Source of the DNA: Chitinophagaceae bacterium
GTDB taxonomy: Bacteria; Bacteroidota; Bacteroidia; Chitinophagales; Chitinophagaceae
Assembly (NCBI GenBank): GCA_016699815.1
Contig: CP065012.1
Coordinates: 1,860,001 to 1,924,000, forward strand
Direction: 5' to 3'
DNA length: 64,000 nt
Every line of letters starts with the position of its first letter. Position 1 is the first letter of the stretch. The notes below the pieces were generated by a model that saw only the letters and a program-made list of their open reading frames with translations, had not been told where the DNA came from and made no database searches. A program made the translations under genes and the position numbers. Positions 26,718 to 34,894 of the stretch are shown piece by piece.

Positions 26718-27320
26718 TTAAATTTCTGGCAACATCAGCCTTTTTCTTTTTGAATAAATTCTTATGCCAATAATGAGTATTACGCATACGGCAATATTGG
26801 CATTAGTAGAAATTGGGGTTTCTTTCAATAATAAGTAAATACCACCGCCAATAGCGCAGGCAGTTGCATAAAGTTCTCCTTTTTTAAACAGGTTGGGAAC
26901 CGAATTGCAAAAAATATCGGCCAAAAGCCCACCGAAAGTTGCCGTCATTACACCCATGATTAATGCATAAATATCATTGAGGCCATTGCGTAAAGCTACT
27001 TCAATACCGGCAGTGGTAAATAAACCCAGCCCGGCAGCATCGGTAAAAAAAATGGTGCGCCTGAAACGGTTTACATTTTCTTTGAGCAAAAAGGTAATGG
27101 CCGTGCCGGCAAATACCAATATAAGTGCAATATTATCGTTTATCCAGTTTACCGGTTGAATGCCAATGAGCAGGTCTCTGATTGTTCCGCCGCCATAAGC
27201 CGTAGCAAAAGCTACTACCAGCCCACCAAATATATCCATGCGATATGCCCTTGCTTTAAAAGCGCCGGTTAAAGCAAATATAAAAGTACCCATGTAAATA
27301 ACTACCTGTAAAAAACTCAT
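26718..27320 (-). CDS. TRIC-type / UPF0126 cation channel family membrane protein
   Basis: A 200-residue protein with seven predicted membrane helices arranged as two repeated halves. Each half carries the UPF0126 glycine motif: FATAYGGGTIRDLL in the first, and VMTATFGGLLADIF in the second. Bacterial members are trimeric K+-permeable channels related to animal TRIC proteins. I start at the ATG at 27320 (MSFLQVVIYMGTF); the longer frame begins at a TTG with a non-hydrophobic lead that is unlikely to be translated. Eight bases after the preceding convergent-side gap it is followed by no partner of known related function. Confidence 0.88.
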   Translation of the reverse strand: MSFLQVVIYMGTFIFALTGAFKARAYRMDIFGGLVVAFATAYGGGTIRDLLIGIQPVNWINDNIALILVFAGTAITFLLKENVNRFRRTIFFTDAAGLGLFTTAGIEVALRNGLNDIYALIMGVMTATFGGLLADIFCNSVPNLFKKGELYATACAIGGGIYLLLKETPISTNANIAVCVILIIGIRIYSKRKRLMLPEI

Positions 27321-27361
27321 AGCCAAATGTAATGGATTAAGCAGCTTATCCAATTATAAAT

Positions 27362-30289
27362 TTAAAGCATGGCTTTGTAAATAGCATCGAAAATTTTTTC
27401 TCTTACATTCATACGGTTAAGCACAGTACTTTCGCTGGGGTTTACCCTGTTGCTTAAAAAAATATAAATAAGGTTGTATTGCGGGTCTACCCATGCACAG
27501 GTGCCTGTATAGCCCGTATGGCCAAAGGTTTGGGGCGAGGAAAATGTGGAAGGGTAAGGGTATTGTTTTTTTGCATTGTCTTTATCGGGTTTATCAAAAC
27601 CCAATCCCCGGCGGCTATAATTTGAATTATAGCTGGTAAATAAATCTATGGTTTCTTTTTTTAAATACTGCAGCCCATTGTAGGTACCTCCGTTGAGTAA
27701 CATTTGCATTACTGCAGCAAGGTCAAAGGCATCGCTGAATAACCCGGCATGGCCCGAAACGCCGCCAAACATTGCTGCTCCGGGGTCGTGTACTGTTCCT
27801 TGTATCAATTGTTTCCTGAAAATTTTCTCATCCTGCGTTGGTGCTATTTTTGTAAAAGGCATTCGTTGCAATGGCCTGAAACCAATTTTTTTTAATTCCA
27901 TAGGCTCGTAAAATTCTTCTTCCACATACCGCTCCAGCGATTTTAAGGTGATGGCTTCAATAACTTTTCCCAAAAAAATAAAATCATTGTCGCTATAAAC
28001 ATATTTGCTCCAGGGTCCTAAAGGGCTTTTAAGGATTCGGCTGAACATAGTATCGGGCCAGTCCCTTCGTAAATAAAGATGTTCGGCAACTTTAAGAGGA
28101 AAAGTATCCCTCCAGGAACTAAAGTATAAAGAGGCATTGGGGTTGCCGTTGTTATCCAGTGTTTCTTTATAAAAAGGTATAAAAGCTACAAGCCCGGCCT
28201 GGTGTAAAAGCAGGTCATCTATTTTTAAAAATTCTTTATCGCTGCCTTTAACCCATTTGAGGTAATGACTTAAGTTTTTTTTTAAATCAATTTTTCCTTC
28301 TTCGAAAAGTTTCATAACGGCAAGTGTAGTTGCGGCAATTTTTGTTACCGAAGCAAGGTCGTAAACTGTTTCCGGTGTTACCTGTTGTGTTTGGCTGTAA
28401 TCGTAAAATCCAAATGATTTACAATAAGAAATTTTACCGTTTTTAACTACCATTACCATGCAGCCAGGCGTGGCTTTACGGGCAATGGCATCATTTGCAA
28501 TGGAATCAATGGCCGCCATTTTTGCCGCATCAAATCCCGGCGTGGGATCCAGCGGGTCTTTAGAAAACTTTAGCGAGGTATGGGTTGTTTCACCAAAACC
28601 ATAATTAAATTTTTCACAAACCCTTACGGGTAAAACGCCCTTGTATTCTAAATTGCCTTTCAAAAATTCTACGGCTGTGTTTTGTATAATGGCATCATCT
28701 TCGTAACAAATAACCATGTTTTTAGCATTGCAAAAATTTTTAGCTGCATAGGCATTGCCAAATAAAAACAAGATGCTTTCCGTTTCGTTTTGTAACCGGT
28801 TAACCAATTGGGCAGCAGCCTTGCTAATGCCAAAATTGGAGCCGGGATAACGGGAAACATTGTGAATACCTACAATAATTTTTTTGTATTTGCTTTTTAA
28901 AGTATTGAATAATGCATCGGCGTCACCTGTTGTTTTGTTGAAATCAAAGTAGTATACACCGGCATTATAATCGCTTATTAATTGTTTGCAAAATTCATTT
29001 GCCCTGCTTGTGCCAATGGCTACTACGGCAACATCACCGGCTTTGTTATGGGTAGAAACCGACAATGGGAAAAACGCATCGTTTTGTTTTGCCAAAAGCG
29101 TAATTGCATTTTCGGCAACAGTTTTACGCATGTTGGCAATTTTGCTGTTTAGGTCTTCGGTAAGGTTTTGGGTATTAATGATGGGGCTTTGGGTTAAGCC
29201 AAGCTGGTATTTTGCCAGCAACACTTTTTTGCAGTGTTGCTCAATTTGTTCCCAGCTTATTTTCTTTTGCTTTATGGCCGTTTTTATTTTTTGGATACTT
29301 AAAGGAATATCGCCTGGCAGGCAAAGCATGTCGTTGCCTGCAATAATAGATTGTACGGAGGCTTCTTCATTAGGAAAGAATTTTTTTACACCCTGCATTT
29401 CCAATGCATCGGTAAAAGTGAGGCCCTGGTAATTTAGCTGGTTGCGTAAAAGTGCCTGTATATTTTTTTTGGAAAGCGATGTTGCCCGGTTTTTTGCGGT
29501 ATCAATTGATGGGATATATAAATGTGCAATCATTACACTTCCTACGCCGGCTTCAAATATTTTTTTAAATGGATAGAGTTCTAATGAATCCAATTGGGCA
29601 AATGATTTATTTATTACCGGCAGGTCGTAATGGGAATCCACACTCACATCTCCATGACCGGGAAAATGCTTGGCGCAGGCAAGTACAGCATTATCCTGCA
29701 TACCTTTCATATAAGCAATGCCAAAATCGGCCACTTTGTATTTGTCTTCCCCAAAACTGCGGTCGTTGATTACCGGGTTTAGTGGGTTGTTATTGATGTC
29801 TATCACCGGCGCATAGTTCACCTGTATGCCCATTCGTTTACATTGTTCGGCTACTATAGCCCCATATTGATAAACGATACTTGCATCTTTCATTGCACCC
29901 AGCATCATTTGCCTGGGTAAGGGCAATACGCTATCGGTCATTCTCATGCCAAGGCCCCATTCTGCATCAATACACATTAAAATGGGTGTTTTTGCAATAG
30001 CCTGCAGCGAGTTAAGTATCGTAGCCTGTTTTTCCGGGCTGCCCTGAAAAAGGCAAATGCCGCCTATATTATATTGCTTAACCAGTGCTGCAACCTTTGT
30101 ATCATAGAAAATTACTTTTTTGGTTTTGGCATCTATACTGCTTAAGCGTGCCACCATTAATTGTGCAATACGCTCATCTTTGCTGAGGCTTTTATAAACA
30201 CTATCTACCCAGTTTTTTGCATCGTTTTGTGCTAAAAGGGAAAAGGAAGACAGAAAAACACAAGAAAAAACAGAAATAATTTTTTTCAT
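27362..30289 (-). CDS. GH3 beta-N-acetylhexosaminidase fused to a serine beta-lactamase-like domain
   Basis: A 975-residue secreted two-enzyme fusion with signal peptide 1-20. Residues 25-370 are a glycoside hydrolase family 3 barrel of the NagZ type: KHFPGHGD (207-214) contains the catalytic His, and the nucleophile is Asp294 in FTDALEM. Residues 385-565 are a GH3 C-terminal-like alpha/beta domain. Residues 590-975 form a serine hydrolase (penicillin-binding-protein-like) with SVTK (647-650), YSD (765-767) and a late HTG. It probably trims peptidoglycan fragments (sugar and peptide or ester parts) in the periplasm or outside. This fusion is a known Bacteroidota architecture. Start at 30289 puts the signal peptide first. 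Confidence 0.92.
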   Translation of the reverse strand: MKKIISVFSCVFLSSFSLLAQNDAKNWVDSVYKSLSKDERIAQLMVARLSSIDAKTKKVIFYDTKVAALVKQYNIGGICLFQGSPEKQATILNSLQAIAKTPILMCIDAEWGLGMRMTDSVLPLPRQMMLGAMKDASIVYQYGAIVAEQCKRMGIQVNYAPVIDINNNPLNPVINDRSFGEDKYKVADFGIAYMKGMQDNAVLACAKHFPGHGDVSVDSHYDLPVINKSFAQLDSLELYPFKKIFEAGVGSVMIAHLYIPSIDTAKNRATSLSKKNIQALLRNQLNYQGLTFTDALEMQGVKKFFPNEEASVQSIIAGNDMLCLPGDIPLSIQKIKTAIKQKKISWEQIEQHCKKVLLAKYQLGLTQSPIINTQNLTEDLNSKIANMRKTVAENAITLLAKQNDAFFPLSVSTHNKAGDVAVVAIGTSRANEFCKQLISDYNAGVYYFDFNKTTGDADALFNTLKSKYKKIIVGIHNVSRYPGSNFGISKAAAQLVNRLQNETESILFLFGNAYAAKNFCNAKNMVICYEDDAIIQNTAVEFLKGNLEYKGVLPVRVCEKFNYGFGETTHTSLKFSKDPLDPTPGFDAAKMAAIDSIANDAIARKATPGCMVMVVKNGKISYCKSFGFYDYSQTQQVTPETVYDLASVTKIAATTLAVMKLFEEGKIDLKKNLSHYLKWVKGSDKEFLKIDDLLLHQAGLVAFIPFYKETLDNNGNPNASLYFSSWRDTFPLKVAEHLYLRRDWPDTMFSRILKSPLGPWSKYVYSDNDFIFLGKVIEAITLKSLERYVEEEFYEPMELKKIGFRPLQRMPFTKIAPTQDEKIFRKQLIQGTVHDPGAAMFGGVSGHAGLFSDAFDLAAVMQMLLNGGTYNGLQYLKKETIDLFTSYNSNYSRRGLGFDKPDKDNAKKQYPYPSTFSSPQTFGHTGYTGTCAWVDPQYNLIYIFLSNRVNPSESTVLNRMNVREKIFDAIYKAML

Positions 30290-30522
30290 GGGATAATATA
30301 GGTGTAATGATAGGCTATTGATATTATTCATAATAATAAATACTAAACTTGCTGTTGCGATAAAGGTCGGAAATTAAGCTCTTTATTGTGCTAAGAAAAG
30401 ATAAAAATCAATATTAGTTTTTCACATCACATGTATAGCTAAAAATTATTTTTATAAAACATTATTTATTTAACCTGTATAAAATATAGGTGCTATGATG
30501 CTTTTATGAGATAGCAGTACGT

Positions 30523-30530
30523 TAAATTTG
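30523..30530 (+). promoter_or_regulatory. TAAATTTG -7 element of mutL
   Basis: TAAATTTG matches TAnnTTTG exactly. It ends 18 bases before the TTG start of mutL at 30549 and overlaps the alternative start at 30528, so the later start is preferred. No TTG is seen at -33. Confidence 0.5.
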
Positions 30531-30548
30531 CAGATTAAATTTAGAACA

Positions 30549-32363
30549 TTGCCGGATATTATTCATTTATTGCCCGATAATATTGCCAACCAAATAGCCG
30601 CTGGTGAGGTAATTCAGCGCCCTGCAAGTGCTGTAAAAGAACTTTTGGAAAACGCAGTGGATGCCGGCGCAACCGAAATAAGGCTTTTGGTTAATGATGC
30701 CGGAAAATCTCTGATACAGGTTATAGATAATGGCAAGGGCATGAGCGAAACCGATGCAAGAATGGCTTTTGAACGCCATGCCACATCCAAAATTAAAAAT
30801 ATTTCCGACCTTTTTTGTATTAAAACAATGGGTTTTAGAGGAGAAGCGCTGGCAAGTATTGCCGCAGTGGCGCAGGTAGAAATTAAAACCAAAAGGGCAG
30901 AAGATGATGCCGGCATTTACCTGGAAGTGGAGAACAGCATGGTAAAAAAACAAGAACCCGTGGCAATGGAAAACGGAACCTCCATTGCTATGAAAAATTT
31001 ATTTTTTAATGTTCCGGCCCGGAGGAATTTTCTTAAAAGCAATGCCGCAGAACTAAGGCATATTGTAGATGAATTTACAAGAGTGGCCATGAGTTTCCCA
31101 GAAATATTTTTTTCGCTCAGCTCCAACGGTCAGCAAGTTTTTCACTTGGATAAAGGCTCGCTGAAACAGCGTGTAGTGCAACTTTTAGGCAACCATTATA
31201 ATGCCAGGCTGGTAGCCGTTGATGAAAAAACAGATTACTTAAATATTCTTGGCTTTGTGGGAAAACCGGATACAGCAAAAAAAACCCGTGGCGACCAGTA
31301 TTTTTTTGTGAATAACCGCTTTATCAAAAGCGCTTACCTCAACCATGCCGTAATGAATGCATTTGACGCACTGGTTACCAAAGATAGCTTTCCACTTTAT
31401 GTGTTGTTTATTGAACTGAACCCGGCACAGGTTGATATTAATGTGCACCCAACAAAGCAGGAAATTAAATTTGAAGATGAGAAAATAGTATATGCCTTTG
31501 TGCAAAGCGCCGTAAAACATGCATTGGCCCAGTTTAGTATTTCGCCTACTTTAGATTTTGAATTGGATGCTGGTATACAAAGCCTTGATGCAGTTAATAA
31601 ACCGTTTACTGAAGAAAAAAAAGCATCGGCTTCGGCTTCTTCTTTATATAAAACCTTTACACAAAAAAACCAGGCCAATTTTATTGAAAGTACAAGTGAT
31701 TTAAAACACTGGAAAGATTTTTATGAACCTTTAGCAGTGCCCAAAGACGCAGCAATATCAATGTTACAGGGTATTGAGGATATGCGTAAACAATATAATT
31801 TTGACCATATCTTGCAACTGCATCATACTTTTATTGTGCTGCAAAACCATGAAGGCTATTTATTGATACATCAGCAAAATGCACACGAAAGGGTTTTGTA
31901 TGACCGGTATGCAAATGCCGTAAATGGCAAAGCTATACATACACAGCAAAGTCTTTTTCCGGCAACCATAAATTTAGCTGCAGCAGATGCCGTTTTATTA
32001 ACAGAATTGCTGCCCGATTTACTATTGCTCGGTTACCGCCTTGAGCCTTTTGGCAACAATACATTTGTGGTGCAGGGTGTTCCGGCAGATGTTTTATCGG
32101 GCAACGAAACATTGGCAATAGAAAAAATACTGGAACAATTCAAGCATTTTAGTAATGAAATAAAATTCAGCAAAAGGGAAAAATTGTTGCGTTCACTGGC
32201 AATACAACATGCTATTAAAGCTGGTGTGGCCCTGTCTGCCAAAGAAATGGCTTCTTTACTATCTGATTTATTTGCCTGCAATACCCCGGGTGCTACAGCC
32301 AGCGGCCGACCCACTTACCTTAGCTTTAAAAAAGATGAGCTGAACAAAATGTTTGGCCGCTAA
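30549..32363 (+). CDS. mutL: DNA mismatch repair protein MutL
   Basis: A 604-residue MutL. The GHKL ATPase domain has ELLENAVDAG, DNGKGM and GFRGEAL; the N-terminal IIHLLPDNIANQIAAGEVIQ is the universal start, which places the start codon at a TTG at 30549. A proline/serine-rich linker (about 355-400) joins a C-terminal dimerisation domain. The position of the MutL endonuclease motif DQHAxxE reads HQQNAHE (441-447), so Asp and His are lost while Glu is kept; nicking activity is doubtful. The stop codon overlaps that of dacB on the other strand. Confidence 0.96.
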   Translation: MPDIIHLLPDNIANQIAAGEVIQRPASAVKELLENAVDAGATEIRLLVNDAGKSLIQVIDNGKGMSETDARMAFERHATSKIKNISDLFCIKTMGFRGEALASIAAVAQVEIKTKRAEDDAGIYLEVENSMVKKQEPVAMENGTSIAMKNLFFNVPARRNFLKSNAAELRHIVDEFTRVAMSFPEIFFSLSSNGQQVFHLDKGSLKQRVVQLLGNHYNARLVAVDEKTDYLNILGFVGKPDTAKKTRGDQYFFVNNRFIKSAYLNHAVMNAFDALVTKDSFPLYVLFIELNPAQVDINVHPTKQEIKFEDEKIVYAFVQSAVKHALAQFSISPTLDFELDAGIQSLDAVNKPFTEEKKASASASSLYKTFTQKNQANFIESTSDLKHWKDFYEPLAVPKDAAISMLQGIEDMRKQYNFDHILQLHHTFIVLQNHEGYLLIHQQNAHERVLYDRYANAVNGKAIHTQQSLFPATINLAAADAVLLTELLPDLLLLGYRLEPFGNNTFVVQGVPADVLSGNETLAIEKILEQFKHFSNEIKFSKREKLLRSLAIQHAIKAGVALSAKEMASLLSDLFACNTPGATASGRPTYLSFKKDELNKMFGR

Positions 32364-33670
32364 TGGTTTTGCCTTAAGTTGTGCAAAAATTTTTCTACGG
32401 CCCTTTTAACAGGTGTTGCAGTAGAAATATAATTGTTGTTGAGAATTGAAAAAATAAGTAATTTATTTTTTTTTGTAATTAAATAACCGCTTATTGAACA
32501 GGTATTGCTCAACGTGCCTGTTTTGGCAAAAATATATCCTGAATCAATTAAATAATAATTCTTTAAGGTTCCCTGGCCACCCGTGGGTAAAATAGTTTTC
32601 ATTCTTTCAAGGCCAAATTCATTTTTCATTTTGCCGAGTAGGTACACAAATGCTTGCGGCGTAAACAGGTTATACCTGCTGAGGCCGCTGCCATCAACCC
32701 ATTTGGGTTTTTGTGGGATGTCTTTTAAATCTTTAAACAATATACTGTCTATTATTGTTGCCTCATTCATGGCACCCCAAAGTTTATTGCTCAGCATTAG
32801 CAAAGTTTGCTCAGCAAAAAAATTATCGCTTTCATACATCATTGGGATATATAAAGAATCAACCGGCCGGGAAAAAAGAGTTTTGGCCAATGCACTATCA
32901 TCCGGGTTTACGGCAACATTAGGGTAATATATTTTTTTATGCAGTGTATCTTCAAGCAGTAAATAGGCAAGGCTGTCGGAAGTTATAAATGGGATAACCC
33001 TTTCGGTTTTTTTTGATCCATTAAATTTAAAAGTATAACGGTTGCGGAAATAATCTCTTTGTACCTCATTTAAATACCCGCTGTTTCCCGTAGTTGAGTC
33101 AAAAGAAAAAGTAATATATTTTTCTGCTGCATTGGGATAAAAGGTTAGCTTATTACTTGTTCCGCCAAAAATTATATTATTGCCATATACCGGCAGCGCC
33201 GATTTTTCGTTCATGAAGCTTTCGTTATAATCGTCCCACGACCATCCTTTTCCATAAGCAGTGGTGGCAAATAAAGTTTTTGTAGCAATAACCTGCTTTG
33301 ATATTTTTGATAAAAAATTAAATATGGGCTGGCTGGTAAAATAAGGATGCAATAAAGTAGGGTCGCCTGTTGCTGCAATAATAATATGGTTTGCTTCTTC
33401 AATAATTTTTAACCCTGGCAAGCTGTCTCCCAGGTATTTTAATCCTGCATAAAGGGTAAATAATTTTACATTACTTGCCGGTATAAAATATTTACTGGCA
33501 TTATGATTATATAAATATTTTCCTGTGGCCGGTTCATAAACGCAAATGCCTATATGGCCCGTTGCAATTGCGCTTTCATTGAGTAGTTGCGATAATTGCT
33601 GCCCATTAATTTTTTTATGAACCGAGCAGGAACACAAAATCAGGAAGGATATAAATAGTAGTCGGTTCAT
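32360..33670 (-). CDS. dacB: D-alanyl-D-alanine carboxypeptidase/endopeptidase (PBP4, family S13)
   Basis: A 436-residue penicillin-binding protein of the PBP4 type. The signal ends LCSC (Cys15), so it may be a lipoprotein. Active-site motifs are SNVK (66-69, SxxK), ESDNFFAE (SxN) and FAKTGT (KTG); the S13-type WVDGSGLSRYN follows SxN. It is shorter than E. coli DacB because the inserted domains between SxxK and SxN are reduced. It cleaves D-Ala-D-Ala ends or cross-links of peptidoglycan. It is convergent with mutL, the two stop codons sharing the bases CTAA at 32360-32363. Confidence 0.93.
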   Translation of the reverse strand: MNRLLFISFLILCSCSVHKKINGQQLSQLLNESAIATGHIGICVYEPATGKYLYNHNASKYFIPASNVKLFTLYAGLKYLGDSLPGLKIIEEANHIIIAATGDPTLLHPYFTSQPIFNFLSKISKQVIATKTLFATTAYGKGWSWDDYNESFMNEKSALPVYGNNIIFGGTSNKLTFYPNAAEKYITFSFDSTTGNSGYLNEVQRDYFRNRYTFKFNGSKKTERVIPFITSDSLAYLLLEDTLHKKIYYPNVAVNPDDSALAKTLFSRPVDSLYIPMMYESDNFFAEQTLLMLSNKLWGAMNEATIIDSILFKDLKDIPQKPKWVDGSGLSRYNLFTPQAFVYLLGKMKNEFGLERMKTILPTGGQGTLKNYYLIDSGYIFAKTGTLSNTCSISGYLITKKNKLLIFSILNNNYISTATPVKRAVEKFLHNLRQNH

Positions 33671-33734
33671 AGTTCAACAAAAAAATTAAAGCAATTAAAT
33701 TAAGGCCATAAGCAGTATTGTCACCGTCACTATA

Positions 33735-34862
33735 TCAACTTCTTTCCTGCACCCTTAACCACCTTTCTGGAATTTGGTTTTGGCTGGCTTTTTTATAATC
33801 GGCAAAACTGCAGGCAATTAATTTATTGTTGGGCATTTGCATCCACCATCGGCCGGTTTTTTTGCTTTGTAAAAACATGGTATCCACTTCGGCAAATGCA
33901 GTATGGAATTCAATAAAATTATGTTTGTCTCCATAAGCGGCTTCGTTAAGGCTTTTGTTTTTACCATCAATAAAATACCAGAGCATTTGGGCTACCTGCT
34001 TAGCAGTTAATGCATTGCGGTCATGCTCGGGCCGGTATCCATATATGCCAAAACTCTGCAGTTTATCGCTCATGCCGGCATAACGTGCAAGCATACAGGC
34101 TTCAACTCCGGTAAAGCCATTGGGCAAATCGGTGTTGGCTGGCGCATCGGCATTTTTAATGGCGCAAATATCAAAGCTTACTAAGTGGGAGTTGCGTAAA
34201 ACCGGTTCCATTTCTTCCATTAATTCCAACACGGTTCCCAGGCGGTAACAATCAAAGCGGAGTTTATCCATAGTTTCCAAAAGCTTTGGATGAACAAGGT
34301 AGCTTTGAAAGCCGAGATGGTTATAATGTTTCACCATACTGGGGTCGCCGGTGAGCATTTCCATAAGAAAGTTATCGCTGCGTATGGGCGTTTCACTTTG
34401 TAAATCTATTTTGGCATCTATGCAGGTGGCTTCTATTTGCAGGTTCAGATGCCGGTATGCATTGTATTGTGCCAGGGTTACATCGTGGCTGCCGCCAATA
34501 ATTACTACGGTTTTCTTTTGTTCTATAAGTGCGGCAATAACGGTTTTTAGCGCAGCATAACTATCGGAAATATTTGCGCCATTTTTTACATTACCTAAAT
34601 CGCAAATTTTAATATCGGTATGCCAATAGTGAAGTTTGTACAGCTCTTTTCTTATTTCATTAGCTGCGCTTTCTGCGCCACCCAAAATACTTTCACCACG
34701 GGTTTCTTTGGCGCCAATAATTACAATAGAGGCATCATTAATATCAGGCAATTCCTGCTGGTATATGGCTACATGCCGTGCCAATTGGCCTTCATAATAA
34801 CCTTCATCGGCATTAATTTCATGTATGGGAATAGGTTCTAAAAAGTCCAGTAAATCCTGCAT
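33735..34862 (-). CDS. Arginase/ureohydrolase-fold protein with altered metal site
   Basis: A 375-residue protein of the arginase/formimidoylglutamase fold. The first ligand motif GGSHD is intact (His126). The second, normally DAHxD, reads DAKID (149-153), replacing a metal-binding His by Lys151. The third, normally SxDxDxxDP, reads SFDICAIKNADAP, replacing the second Asp by Cys233. Four of six manganese ligands remain. I recall similar Bacteroidota proteins labelled formimidoylglutamase, so this may be a conserved group with another or no hydrolase activity. It has its own TAGATTTG promoter element just upstream and precedes dacB by 64 bases. Confidence 0.8.
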   Translation of the reverse strand: MQDLLDFLEPIPIHEINADEGYYEGQLARHVAIYQQELPDINDASIVIIGAKETRGESILGGAESAANEIRKELYKLHYWHTDIKICDLGNVKNGANISDSYAALKTVIAALIEQKKTVVIIGGSHDVTLAQYNAYRHLNLQIEATCIDAKIDLQSETPIRSDNFLMEMLTGDPSMVKHYNHLGFQSYLVHPKLLETMDKLRFDCYRLGTVLELMEEMEPVLRNSHLVSFDICAIKNADAPANTDLPNGFTGVEACMLARYAGMSDKLQSFGIYGYRPEHDRNALTAKQVAQMLWYFIDGKNKSLNEAAYGDKHNFIEFHTAFAEVDTMFLQSKKTGRWWMQMPNNKLIACSFADYKKASQNQIPERWLRVQERS

Positions 34863-34875
34863 GAGGCGTTTTTTG

Positions 34876-34883
34876 CAAATCTA
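34876..34883 (-). promoter_or_regulatory. TAGATTTG -7 element of the arginase-fold gene
   Basis: The minus strand reads TAGATTTG, an exact TAnnTTTG match, ending 13 bases before the ATG at 34862. It lies in the 32-base gap after the OPT gene, so the arginase-fold gene can be transcribed apart from that transporter. No TTG at -33. Confidence 0.45.
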
Positions 34884-34894
34884 AGTAAACTGTA

